Of a stretch of 42,804 bases of DNA, positions 34,961 through 42,804 are shown piece by piece. Both the position numbers and the translations under genes were made by a program. A model generated the notes under the pieces. That model was not told the DNA's origin, did no database searches, and saw nothing but the letters and a program-made list of their open reading frames with translations. The stretch spans positions 1-42,804 of the forward strand of contig JAGANQ010000015.1 in assembly GCA_017624115.1 (NCBI GenBank), written 5' to 3'. This DNA comes from Lachnospiraceae bacterium (GTDB taxonomy: Bacteria; Bacillota; Clostridia; Lachnospirales; Lachnospiraceae). Position 1 is the stretch's first letter; the number at the start of each line of letters is the position of its first letter.

Positions 34961-37900
34961 CTATATAAACCGAAAGCTCTTAAAATCAAAGCTGCTTCCC
35001 GGCAGAAAAATAAAGGTAACATCCTGCACTCCGGTTATCTTATCCAGCCTAAAGCTCTGTTTTTCATAATTCTCACAGCAGTTAAATTCTACTATCTGGC
35101 GATTCTGCTGTTCACCGTCAGAAAAGCTGATATGGATTGTATTTTTCTCCAGCGCTGTACGTCCGCAGACAGTTATACCGCTTATCCCCTTCTCTCCAAA
35201 ATCCAGTCCTTTGAATACCAGGGATACATTATTACCAATTCCGGTAATCGCATCTGCCTGTTGCTCAAAGCTGTCACCATAAACTGCATCACATTCCAAT
35301 GCCTGAAGGATTTCAAATGCTCTGCTTGCCTTCTTAAAGGTAAAGCCCTTGATATGTACCTTTTTATCCAGCTCTATTCCAAAAGTTGTCAGCCCTGTCA
35401 GCCTTTTCTCCAGCACAAAGGTTTCTTCCTGATAAACATTCCAGATGCTCTTCTTATCATAGATCCCTTCACCAATCCGCTCACTGCCCTCCGCATAAGG
35501 AATTCCTTTCCAAAACTTAATACAGGTCGGCTCACTGCCAAGCTCAAATATCGGCAGCGTCACCTCCGTTGCGCCGTCTTTGCCAAAATCCAGATTTTCA
35601 TATGCTACCCAGCTCATGCCGGTGCGGGACATCGATACACCACGCTCATTCCCATTTCCGATATCACCTGCAAAAGCACTATAAAGCCCGCCTGACACAA
35701 ATTCATATGGGTTTGTATACATCTCACCCACCCCTGCTATCGAAAGCTCCAGTTGGGAAATCAGACGAATATTCTCCGCACCATTGCGGCATGCTGCACG
35801 GATTCGGATATCTCCGTCTCCCAGAGCTTTTACCTTTACCTTTGTTCCTTCTTTATTGAGATACTCCAGTTCTGCATTCGGCACCGTAATTCCGGCATCA
35901 TTGCTGATTCTCCATTCGATATCCCGATATGTAGCATTATACGGCCGTATCGCCGCCTCGAATATCAGCTCTCTCCTTTCGGCATCCATTTTCTGCCCAT
36001 CCGGTGAACATATCTCGAGCTTTCGAACCGGTATCTCCTTTACAAGCTCACCTTTCACAGTATCGGCATTTTCCTCATAGTATACCGGTTTTTCTTCTGT
36101 CACACCGCATGCATCATGCACATTTCCCTCTACTGTCAGACTGCATTTTGCTGATTTCAGTCCCTCTGATGTGACTGTAATCTCTATAACCCCGGCTTTT
36201 CCCTTCGGTGCTACCATTGCCAGCAATTTTCCCGAAAACAGCCTTCTTGATGTTCCCTTATAGCTGTCATAATCAGTACTGTCACCATTATCCAGTCCAA
36301 TCAGTCTTCCTGCACCCTCAACCTTTACCTGCACACGGTTGTTTGCATTCTTAACCGGGCAGCCATCCTTATCCTTCACAGTAATCGTCACGAATGCCAT
36401 ATCATTTTTATCCGCATAAATTGTATCACGCTCTATTTCTATACATACCGTTTCTGCATCACCAAAGGAATGCTCTTCTTCCCTTGCTATTTCCTGTCCC
36501 TCTTCATTATACGCAATCGCCAGAAGGCTTCCTGCATGATAAGGAATCTGCCAGTCTGCACAGAAGCTCTCTCCATGCTTATGGTCTATATTCTTTCGTC
36601 CCTCAGAGGTTCCATTTACAATGAGCTCTACCTGCGGTGCATTGCTCACAATTCTTACATCGATATTCTGACCCTCATTAAAATCCCAGTAAGGTAATAC
36701 ATGTACCATCGGATTTTCTCTGCAATCGGTCCATCCTGCCTGATACATATAATACGAATCCTTCAGAAATCCCGCGGTATCAATCTGTCCAAAATAGGAA
36801 TTTTTCGTGTGATACGGTGTAGGCTCTCCGATGTAATCAAAACCACTCCACAAAAACTGTCCGAGACTAAACTCATGGTCGCGCTCCATTCTAAGACAAT
36901 AATCCACACTCTTCGCACCCCAGCTTGTAGTACTATTGCCCAGACTGGAGCACTGTTCATCATCATCGACCAGAAGAGACTGCTTTAATGGAAAATGATA
37001 GATACCTCTGCTCTGTACCGTAGAGGAAGTTTCGCTTCCATAGATAATCCAGTCCGGATGCTTCTCATGGTGCTCCTGATAGAGACGCTCTGCATAATTA
37101 TAGCCTGCCAGCTTAATAACCTCCGCACATTTCTGCGCATTTTCCCATGGCATATAATTCGAACCGATGGTCGGCTTCGCATTCTGGCGATAATCATGCA
37201 GCACCACCCGCTGCATCAGCTCTCCGGTGATACGCACACCATCCTCATCCGCATGCGTATCATAGATTTCATTTCCGATTGACCACATGATAACGCTTGG
37301 ATGATTCCTGTCCCGCCGAACCCATGATGCCACATCCTTATCTGCCCACTCCCTGAAAAAACGGGCATAGTCATATGGTGTCTTACTGCGCTCCCACATA
37401 TCAAAGGCTTCATCCAGCACCAGTATTCCCATCTCATCCGCCAGCTCAAGCAGCCCCGGTGCCGGCATATTATGCGATGTACGAAGTGCATTACACCCCA
37501 TACGTTTTAATATCTCAAGCTGCCTTCTTGCGGCTGCAGGATGAAAGGCGGCACCAAGTGCTCCCAAATCGTGGTGATTGCAGACACCATTCAGCTTTCT
37601 TCTCTTTCCGTTTAAAAAGAACCCTTTATCTGTCGTAAAGCTGCAGGTACGGCATCCAAACACAGTACTGTCCCGGTCAATCAACTGTCCCTCATAATAA
37701 AATGACACCGCACAGGTATAGCACACCGGAGTTTCAATATCCCACAGCTTCGGATTCTGCAGAAAAAGCTCTGTTTTACAGCTCACTGCTCCGGTCTCAT
37801 CCACCGGAAGAGTTTTTAAGATTCTATCCGGCATTGGCACACTGTCTGCGCAGGACACAAGCTTTTCTGCCACACAGTCTCCCTGCTTATCAAGAATCTC

Positions 37901-38467
37901 AACCCTAAGCCCTGCCTTTCGCATATCCTTTCCGGCAGGCATCAGCTCTGTATCTATCTGTATGCTCCACGTACCCGCATCTGTTTCCCGGCTTTCTGTC
38001 TTCCTGGCAGACACATAGATTCCTTCCCGCAGAATATGCGCCTGCGGTATCATTTCCAGCCAGACATTTCTGTATATTCCTGCACCTGAATACCATCTGG
38101 AATTCGGATTGCGAAATACGCTGCGGACCAGTATCTCATTTTCTCCATTCCTCAAAGCCTCTGTTATATCAAAATAAAAGGAGGAATACCCATACTTCCA
38201 TTCGCCGACCTGCACACCATTCACCCAGACGGTGCTGTCCATATATACACCTTCAAAATACAGCCGGTACAGCATGCCCTGCTTTTTCTCCATGCAAAAC
38301 TGCTTCCGATACCAGCCATCACTGTCCCTGTAAAGGTTCTTTGCATCATAAATCAGCCAGTCATGCGGCAGCTCCACAGGCACATAAGCCTCTTCTTTGG
38401 GTTCCCCCTGTCCCGGTAATACAGTCTGAAATTCCCACCCTCTTGTAAACAGATACCTCTCTCCCAT
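34961..38467 (-). CDS. Glycoside hydrolase family 2 protein (beta-galactosidase-like)
   Basis: This large cytoplasmic glycosidase (no signal peptide) probably removes beta-linked galactose, glucuronate or a similar residue from imported oligosaccharides. The 1168 residues comprise a GH2 sugar-binding domain (about 1-150), an Ig-like domain (about 155-275), a TIM-barrel (about 280-580), a DUF4982-like domain (GWTDCRENPMVHVLPYWDFN, about 590-660), a bacterial Ig-like domain (about 680-770) and an extra C-terminal region (about 790-1168) with two carbohydrate-binding-like beta domains. E400 in SIGNEIYD is the predicted acid/base and E479 in YGSETSS the nucleophile. The ATG at 38467 follows AAAGGA; a longer frame to 38593 overlaps the upstream gene. 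Specificity within GH2 cannot be read reliably. Confidence 0.9.
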   Translation of the reverse strand: MGERYLFTRGWEFQTVLPGQGEPKEEAYVPVELPHDWLIYDAKNLYRDSDGWYRKQFCMEKKQGMLYRLYFEGVYMDSTVWVNGVQVGEWKYGYSSFYFDITEALRNGENEILVRSVFRNPNSRWYSGAGIYRNVWLEMIPQAHILREGIYVSARKTESRETDAGTWSIQIDTELMPAGKDMRKAGLRVEILDKQGDCVAEKLVSCADSVPMPDRILKTLPVDETGAVSCKTELFLQNPKLWDIETPVCYTCAVSFYYEGQLIDRDSTVFGCRTCSFTTDKGFFLNGKRRKLNGVCNHHDLGALGAAFHPAAARRQLEILKRMGCNALRTSHNMPAPGLLELADEMGILVLDEAFDMWERSKTPYDYARFFREWADKDVASWVRRDRNHPSVIMWSIGNEIYDTHADEDGVRITGELMQRVVLHDYRQNAKPTIGSNYMPWENAQKCAEVIKLAGYNYAERLYQEHHEKHPDWIIYGSETSSTVQSRGIYHFPLKQSLLVDDDEQCSSLGNSTTSWGAKSVDYCLRMERDHEFSLGQFLWSGFDYIGEPTPYHTKNSYFGQIDTAGFLKDSYYMYQAGWTDCRENPMVHVLPYWDFNEGQNIDVRIVSNAPQVELIVNGTSEGRKNIDHKHGESFCADWQIPYHAGSLLAIAYNEEGQEIAREEEHSFGDAETVCIEIERDTIYADKNDMAFVTITVKDKDGCPVKNANNRVQVKVEGAGRLIGLDNGDSTDYDSYKGTSRRLFSGKLLAMVAPKGKAGVIEITVTSEGLKSAKCSLTVEGNVHDACGVTEEKPVYYEENADTVKGELVKEIPVRKLEICSPDGQKMDAERRELIFEAAIRPYNATYRDIEWRISNDAGITVPNAELEYLNKEGTKVKVKALGDGDIRIRAACRNGAENIRLISQLELSIAGVGEMYTNPYEFVSGGLYSAFAGDIGNGNERGVSMSRTGMSWVAYENLDFGKDGATEVTLPIFELGSEPTCIKFWKGIPYAEGSERIGEGIYDKKSIWNVYQEETFVLEKRLTGLTTFGIELDKKVHIKGFTFKKASRAFEILQALECDAVYGDSFEQQADAITGIGNNVSLVFKGLDFGEKGISGITVCGRTALEKNTIHISFSDGEQQNRQIVEFNCCENYEKQSFRLDKITGVQDVTFIFLPGSSFDFKSFRFI

Positions 38468-38509
38468 CGTTCTGCATCCTTTCTGTCCGTAGTCTCTATC
38501 ATTATATAG

Positions 38510-38537
38510 AAAAGAGGCTTCTTGCGAAACCCCTTTT
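38510..38537 (-). terminator. Terminator or attenuator between the SGNH and GH2 genes
   Basis: On the minus strand a 12-bp stem with two G-U pairs is closed by a GCAA tetraloop (arms 38526-38537 and 38510-38521), and its right arm ends in TTTT followed by CTATATAAT. A TATAAT sits at 38501-38506, so the hairpin overlaps a possible promoter for the GH2 gene. Confidence 0.6.
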
Positions 38538-38576
38538 CCTATACAAATCCTGTCATTTCTTTGCTTATTCCTCTTC

Positions 38577-40274
38577 TCACAGGCTGTAGGCAAATCCTAA
38601 TATGGTAAATTTTTTATCCTCATCTCCGGCAGCCATCCGGATTTTTACTGTGTGAGCTGCCGCTTCTTTTCCCCTGTACACCACAACTGCATGGCAATGT
38701 GTCCAGCCCACTTCTCTTGGATTCCAGCACTTTTTCTCCTGCCCGTCTACCGTTATGACGGCACGCCCCGCATCCAGCTCTCCCGAATCCTTAAACACCA
38801 TCATCAGAAGCGAACAGGTCAGCTTCATCTCAAATGCTTCTGTTCCATTGATATGCTGCCAGTTATCCGGGAACTGTGGTATCGGCTCTGCACTGTCATC
38901 TAAAGGTACACTCTGCAAATCTGCATCCGTGTCTGTAAAGCTTCCCTCCCGTATCACGATGCCGGGAACCACATGCTTTCTGTCGAAGAAGCAGACCTTA
39001 TCGAAATCTGCGCTGTATACTGCCCCTGTATCTTCCGCTCTGCGCTGTTCTTCACATTCTGCTGTCACTGATGCCTTTTCAAACAAATTCATAAGACAAT
39101 CCTTCATAATCTCATGCCCGATGTTCGATGGATGATAGATGTCATAAAAGAACTGCCTTTTTGTGACTACCAGTCCATTTTCCTTTTTCTTCGTAAACTG
39201 TGGTGTGACGGCATTTTTAATGCTGACCATAGGCAGATGGTAGCGCCTGCCGACCTCTATCATTCTTTCCTGAAGATTCCAGTCATAAGAAAAGACAGAA
39301 AACAGCAGCACTACCAGCGGCGGCTCCGGCTGGAGAAGTGCCTTTCTTACCAGTCCTTCAAAGCATTCTCCCTCTGTTTCATCCCCCTCGTCATTCACTG
39401 CGAATTCAATCACGACAATATCCGGCTTTTCTTTTCCATACCGTAAGATATCCTTTTCATATCGGACCAGCCCAAGCTCAGAAGGCGTTCCTCCGATTCC
39501 CGCCTTTACGATCCGCACTCTGTCTGCATCCATGGAAGCGTAACGTTCTCTGAATGCCTGCACCGTCCGGTACGCATAGCATGACGTATGGATAGGTACC
39601 GCTCCAGCCCCCTGTGTAATAGAGCCTCCTATAAACGCCATAGTCACCTGTTCACTCTGTACCTTTTCCATTATTCTTTTTATCTTCCCTGTGTCTCCCA
39701 GACTTATGAGAGAGTTTTCTATCATACTCCGGTACGCCGGACTCTCCATATCCACCGGCACATCCGGTTCGCAGGGCGGTGCCTGAAACCCATCTCTCAG
39801 GTACAAGATTACCGATACCGATACGCCTTCCCCAAACTCTGGAAATGTAAACAGCATCTGCCCCGGTATATCATCATCCTCCGACCATTCTGTACCCTCC
39901 AGCTCCAGCAGATGCTCTGAACCATCCGATCTGACCGGCATCTGTAATACCGTACCGCCTCCATAGGTATCCGCTTTCCCATACATCTTGAATTTCACAT
40001 CCAGCACCCGGTCGGAATACTCCGACTGAATCGTAATACCAATACTATGCACCAGCCTGCGAAATCCCTCTGCTGTAGACAGCATAGAAAGCATCTGCTC
40101 GTCCGTAATATTTCCTACAATTTTTGCGAAGGATATTAAACGCCCATCGTTTAAAAAAATTGGACAGGCTGCACTTCCATCCGGCTGCTTCAGCCCTGTC
40201 ATTTCTTTATCCAGCATAATGTAAAATCCGCTTCTTTTTTCTATCGGATCCTTTGGTGCCTTTGGAGCCTCCAT
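38577..40274 (-). CDS. SGNH/GDSL-family hydrolase, probable carbohydrate esterase
   Basis: This 565-residue protein has an N-terminal beta-rich domain (about 1-190) and an SGNH hydrolase domain (about 190-400). Block I is AFIGGSITQG with the nucleophile Ser at about 218, VVIEFAVNDEGD carries the Asn of block III, and block V is YDIYHPSNIGHE with the Asp/His pair. A third beta domain (about 430-565) resembles a carbohydrate-binding module. No signal peptide, so it acts inside the cell, probably deacetylating imported oligosaccharides before the GH2 enzyme. The start at 40274 has GGGGGGA 6 bases upstream; an ATG at 40289 would add five residues. Confidence 0.82.
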   Translation of the reverse strand: MEAPKAPKDPIEKRSGFYIMLDKEMTGLKQPDGSAACPIFLNDGRLISFAKIVGNITDEQMLSMLSTAEGFRRLVHSIGITIQSEYSDRVLDVKFKMYGKADTYGGGTVLQMPVRSDGSEHLLELEGTEWSEDDDIPGQMLFTFPEFGEGVSVSVILYLRDGFQAPPCEPDVPVDMESPAYRSMIENSLISLGDTGKIKRIMEKVQSEQVTMAFIGGSITQGAGAVPIHTSCYAYRTVQAFRERYASMDADRVRIVKAGIGGTPSELGLVRYEKDILRYGKEKPDIVVIEFAVNDEGDETEGECFEGLVRKALLQPEPPLVVLLFSVFSYDWNLQERMIEVGRRYHLPMVSIKNAVTPQFTKKKENGLVVTKRQFFYDIYHPSNIGHEIMKDCLMNLFEKASVTAECEEQRRAEDTGAVYSADFDKVCFFDRKHVVPGIVIREGSFTDTDADLQSVPLDDSAEPIPQFPDNWQHINGTEAFEMKLTCSLLMMVFKDSGELDAGRAVITVDGQEKKCWNPREVGWTHCHAVVVYRGKEAAAHTVKIRMAAGDEDKKFTILGFAYSL

Positions 40275-40316
40275 CAGCATTCCCCCCATCTTTCCTTATG
40301 AATAACTGTTTTATTT

Positions 40317-40322
40317 ATTATA
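40317..40322 (-). promoter_or_regulatory. -10 element of the SGNH-GH2 transcript
   Basis: A perfect TATAAT on the minus strand lies 43 bases before the SGNH start, with no recognisable -35 element at normal spacing. A promoter with a good -10 and no -35 is what is expected where an activator such as the divergent AraC protein recruits polymerase. Confidence 0.4.
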
Positions 40323-40350
40323 TCGAATTTCAGGTTTTCATGCCTATCAA

Positions 40351-40378
40351 ATATTGCGAAAGCAACGTCGTATATTGC
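40351..40378. promoter_or_regulatory. Candidate AraC-type operator (direct repeat)
   Basis: ATATTGC occurs at 40351-40357 and 40372-40378, a direct repeat with 21-bp period (two helix turns) between the two divergent promoters. This is the geometry bound by AraC-family dimers and lies 29 bases upstream of the SGNH -10 element. Confidence 0.45.
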
Positions 40379-40384
40379 TTAAAT

Positions 40385-40413
40385 CTTGATGTATCCTTCA
40401 AAATATGATACGA
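40385..40413 (+). promoter_or_regulatory. Promoter of the AraC-type regulator
   Basis: TTGATG (40385-40390) and TACGAT (40408-40413) are 17 bases apart, with TGA before the -10 making it extended. The start point would be near 40420, about 95 bases before the ATG. Confidence 0.5.
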
Positions 40414-40513
40414 TAGAAGCAGTATTTTGGACGTTTCTATTTCATGATGTTGGGGGCAAAAGGTATTTTGATCCTGGTATCATTTCATTATTATTGATAT
40501 AAAAGGAGCTTGC

Positions 40514-41467
40514 ATGAACACATCCATATTAAACGAATTATCTCTGAAAATGCAGGAAGAACGTGAGAAAAATAATATTCTTGACATGGAAGAATTTCAC
40601 AGGCAGGTAGAGGGAGAGTACGAGAATATCGAATATGTCAAAGGTTCAACTATCCGCGTCTGGGATAATCACGAAACCTGCAGTTACCCGATGCACTGGC
40701 ATCATGCAATGGAAATCATCATGGCAGTGGAAAATATCTATACGGTTACCATCCGCCATCAGGATTACTGTATCAATCCAGGAGAAATCCTTATTATTCC
40801 TCCCGGAGAACTGCATCAGCTCACTGCACCTCCCAGTGGGAAGCGCATCATACTGCTGTTTAATTTTACAGAGATTTCATCTTTGCCCGGATTTTCCAGC
40901 ATCCTTCCTTTGCTGACCCAGCCGATATACATCACGCCCGACACCTATCCGGAAATTCATGATATCATGGTTGAATTTTTATGTGAAATCAGAGAGGAAT
41001 ATTTTGCCAATGAGCCTCTGCGTGATTTAGCTATCTGCTCCCAGCTCGTCCGCCTGTTCTGCGCACTTGGCCGTGACCATTTTGCACGCAGCACAAACAA
41101 TGCCTACAGTACAGCGTATAAGCAGAAGGATTTTATCGAAAAATTCAACACGGTTTTAAATTACATAGATGCACACTATATGGAAGATATTACGTTAGAA
41201 AAAGCAGCAAGCGTAGCAGGCTTTTCCAAATTTCATTTCACCCGCCTGTTCAAGCAGTATTCCCAGCAGAACTTCTACGATTACCTCTGTTTTAAACGAA
41301 TCAAGGCGGCTGAGGTCCTGCTGACGCGTCCTAATCTTTCTATCACAGAGGTATCCCTGCAATCCGGTTTCTCCAGTATCTCTACCTTTAACCGTACCTT
41401 TAAAAAAATTGAGGGCTGTACCCCTACTGAATACAGAAACCTTTATACCGAGTCAAAAATGTTATAA
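40514..41467 (+). CDS. AraC-family transcriptional regulator
   Basis: This 317-residue regulator has an N-terminal cupin-type sugar-sensing domain (about 45-130, with HWHHAMEIIMAVE and INPGEILIIPPGELHQL) and a C-terminal double helix-turn-helix (about 212-312, with ITLEKAASVAGFSKFHFTRL and SITEVSLQSGFSSISTFNRT). AAAAGGAG precedes the ATG. It is divergent from the SGNH-GH2 genes and convergent with the ABC binding-protein gene, so it most likely controls both. The inducer is probably a sugar of the substrate glycan; this is an inference from position. Confidence 0.92.
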   Translation: MNTSILNELSLKMQEEREKNNILDMEEFHRQVEGEYENIEYVKGSTIRVWDNHETCSYPMHWHHAMEIIMAVENIYTVTIRHQDYCINPGEILIIPPGELHQLTAPPSGKRIILLFNFTEISSLPGFSSILPLLTQPIYITPDTYPEIHDIMVEFLCEIREEYFANEPLRDLAICSQLVRLFCALGRDHFARSTNNAYSTAYKQKDFIEKFNTVLNYIDAHYMEDITLEKAASVAGFSKFHFTRLFKQYSQQNFYDYLCFKRIKAAEVLLTRPNLSITEVSLQSGFSSISTFNRTFKKIEGCTPTEYRNLYTESKML

Positions 41468-41480
41468 CCGATACTATATT

Positions 41481-41525
41481 AAAAGATGCGCTAAAAGCCT
41501 TTCACAGCTTTTAGCGCATCTTTTT
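41481..41525. terminator. Bidirectional terminator between the AraC and binding-protein genes
   Basis: An 18-bp perfect stem (41481-41498 with 41507-41524, core GATGCGCTAAAAGC) with an 8-base loop has A and T runs at its ends, so it can end transcripts from both sides. It lies 13 bases after the AraC stop and 6 bases before the end of the convergent gene. Confidence 0.9.
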
Positions 41526-41530
41526 ATCAG

Positions 41531-42804
41531 TTAAGGCAGCATATCTGTATCGCCAAATGTTGCTGTCCACTTTGCTGTACGTTCATCAATAATTGCCTGA
41601 CCGCCGGAGCTTAAATAATCTGCTATACCGGAATCCCATATTGTATCAAAATCCTTTGTTGCTGCTGTAACAGCCGTATCGTATACAATATCTCTCTTCT
41701 CTGAAAGAGCCGGTCCCATACCTTCTTCTGCTGCGATAGCTCCAACATTTACATTCTTGCCAACCCTCATATCCGTATTGCAAATCTTGTCTGCTGTCTC
41801 CACTAATGTCGGGTCAATTCCTGCATATCCATATGCTCTCGATTTCACAGTCTGTTCTGCATTCTGAAGCTTTAATCCATTACATGTCATCGTGTAGTCA
41901 ATATTCATACCGGAATTCTGGATTGCATCTCCGGTAGCGGCTATTGTCTGAATCACGCCTCCCTCAAGCTTGTTATGTGTAACGCCTTCTTCTCCAATCT
42001 GCAGATATTCGATATGCTCCGGATCACTGATCCAGTCCAGATACAGCATAGATGCAAGTGGTTCATCGTTAGTTGCCGGGAAGAATATCTTACGGTCAAT
42101 AGGGCCGGAAACAAACTTGGTATATGCTCCAGTGCTTCCTTCAAAGCAGTCAATCGCTACAAATTTAGCATCCTCGCCTACCATTCTCTGCAGGTTCGCC
42201 TGAATACTGTCCTCACCATTTCTGAAAGGATAATCCCAGTTATGCGTAAAGGCACCAACATACCCAGCCTTCATCATGTCATCCTCTGTCGTATCGCCGC
42301 TTCCGTATAAAGCAAAATCATTCCAGAGAAGTCCTGCATTGTACCATTTATTAAGTAATCGGATAGCTTCCTTAGTTCCATTCTGTGTAAGCTTTCTGTC
42401 ATCAAAACCATTTACATAGTATTCTTTATCTGATATGTTCGGATCAATAAAGGACTCAATCAGGGTAGCTGCTCTCCAGCCTACGTCATAACTGATAGAG
42501 TAAGGAACTATCTTATCTGCATCCGCTCCAAGAAGTACAGAGGCATTCTCCTTAAATGCAATCAGCATTGCCTCGAACTCCGCCTTCGTTGTAGGAGCCT
42601 TAAGTCCTAACTTATCAAGCCAGTCCTGACGAACAAATGTATTGATACGGTTGCTTACTGCAAGCTTTCCTTCTAATGCCCAGATAGTACCCGCTGCCGG
42701 ATCCTTATCCCAGTAAATATTTGTCTCACCAAGCCAATTCCACAGATTCGGAAGGATGTCTTTATATTCATCTACATACTGGCTTAAATCAAGGACACCA
42801 CCCA
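41531..42804 (-). CDS. ABC transporter sugar-binding lipoprotein, LplA type (5' partial)
   Basis: This is the C-terminal 424 residues of an extracellular solute-binding protein of family 1. The frame is open to the right edge, so the signal peptide and lipobox lie outside the window. Visible features are VRQDWLDKLGLKAPTTKAEF, typical of the hinge-proximal region of LplA/YtcQ proteins, PYSISYDVGWRAATLIESF, aromatic residues in the ligand cleft (NWDYPFRN, WNDFALYG), and a Ser/Thr-rich C-terminus. It binds an oligosaccharide for import; the permease genes are probably upstream on the minus strand, outside the window. It ends at the shared terminator with the AraC gene. Confidence 0.9.
   Translation of the reverse strand, partial: GGVLDLSQYVDEYKDILPNLWNWLGETNIYWDKDPAAGTIWALEGKLAVSNRINTFVRQDWLDKLGLKAPTTKAEFEAMLIAFKENASVLLGADADKIVPYSISYDVGWRAATLIESFIDPNISDKEYYVNGFDDRKLTQNGTKEAIRLLNKWYNAGLLWNDFALYGSGDTTEDDMMKAGYVGAFTHNWDYPFRNGEDSIQANLQRMVGEDAKFVAIDCFEGSTGAYTKFVSGPIDRKIFFPATNDEPLASMLYLDWISDPEHIEYLQIGEEGVTHNKLEGGVIQTIAATGDAIQNSGMNIDYTMTCNGLKLQNAEQTVKSRAYGYAGIDPTLVETADKICNTDMRVGKNVNVGAIAAEEGMGPALSEKRDIVYDTAVTAATKDFDTIWDSGIADYLSSGGQAIIDERTAKWTATFGDTDMLP

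Noticed and set aside
1..42804. CRISPR arrays, tRNA or rRNA genes, riboswitches, prophage or transposase genes
   Set aside because: I looked for spaced direct repeats, cloverleaf patterns and transposase or phage motifs and saw none that hold up.

Overview
The window comes from an anaerobic, spore-forming Firmicute, most likely a Lachnospiraceae-type Clostridium. The evidence is a complete sporulation spoIIIA operon and spoIVB, a Gram-positive PolC replicase, GGAGG-type ribosome binding sites throughout, and gene orders known from Bacillus and Clostridia. Family placement is an inference from gene order and protein style, because no 16S rRNA or ribosomal protein gene is present.

Region 1 (1-15433, + strand) is a near-continuous run: spoIIIAA (5' end outside the window) to spoIIIAH, an Asp23-family gene with its own promoter and terminator, then nusB-xseA-xseB-ispA-dxs-tlyA-nadK-argR-recN, a terminator, and spoIVB. 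This follows the Bacillus subtilis spoIIIA-to-spoIVB block but lacks accB/accC and folD. The spo0A gene that usually follows spoIVB is not there.

Region 2 (15459-19680) is a lineage-specific insert. It holds a 749-residue protein of unknown function with a cyclic-nucleotide-binding-like N-terminus (minus strand), a membrane-anchored CE4 polysaccharide deacetylase and an acidic-tailed bactofilin.

Region 3 (19709-31706, + strand) is the second conserved housekeeping block: pyrH-frr, a terminator, uppS-cdsA-dxr-rseP-ispG-polC, then two small unrecognised genes around a HAD phosphatase, closed by a strong terminator. Regions 1 and 3 together carry ispA, dxs, dxr, ispG and uppS, much of the route from pyruvate and glyceraldehyde-3-phosphate to undecaprenyl diphosphate, next to phospholipid (cdsA) and envelope genes.

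Region 4 (31701-33788) is a scar-like accessory region. It has a long hairpin repeat, the first 300 residues of a hydantoinase/oxoprolinase-type protein joined out of frame to the last 137 residues of an unrelated membrane protein, and a quasi-palindrome of about 530 bp that codes for nothing recognisable.

Region 5 (33789-42804, mostly minus strand) is a regulatory and carbohydrate-use island: an XRE regulator fused to membrane segments, a 1168-residue GH2 glycosidase, an SGNH/GDSL esterase, a divergent AraC-type regulator, and the C-terminal 424 residues of an LplA-type ABC sugar-binding protein that runs off the right edge. The likely logic is sugar sensing by the AraC protein, oligosaccharide import through the ABC system, and cytoplasmic deacylation and hydrolysis by the SGNH and GH2 enzymes.
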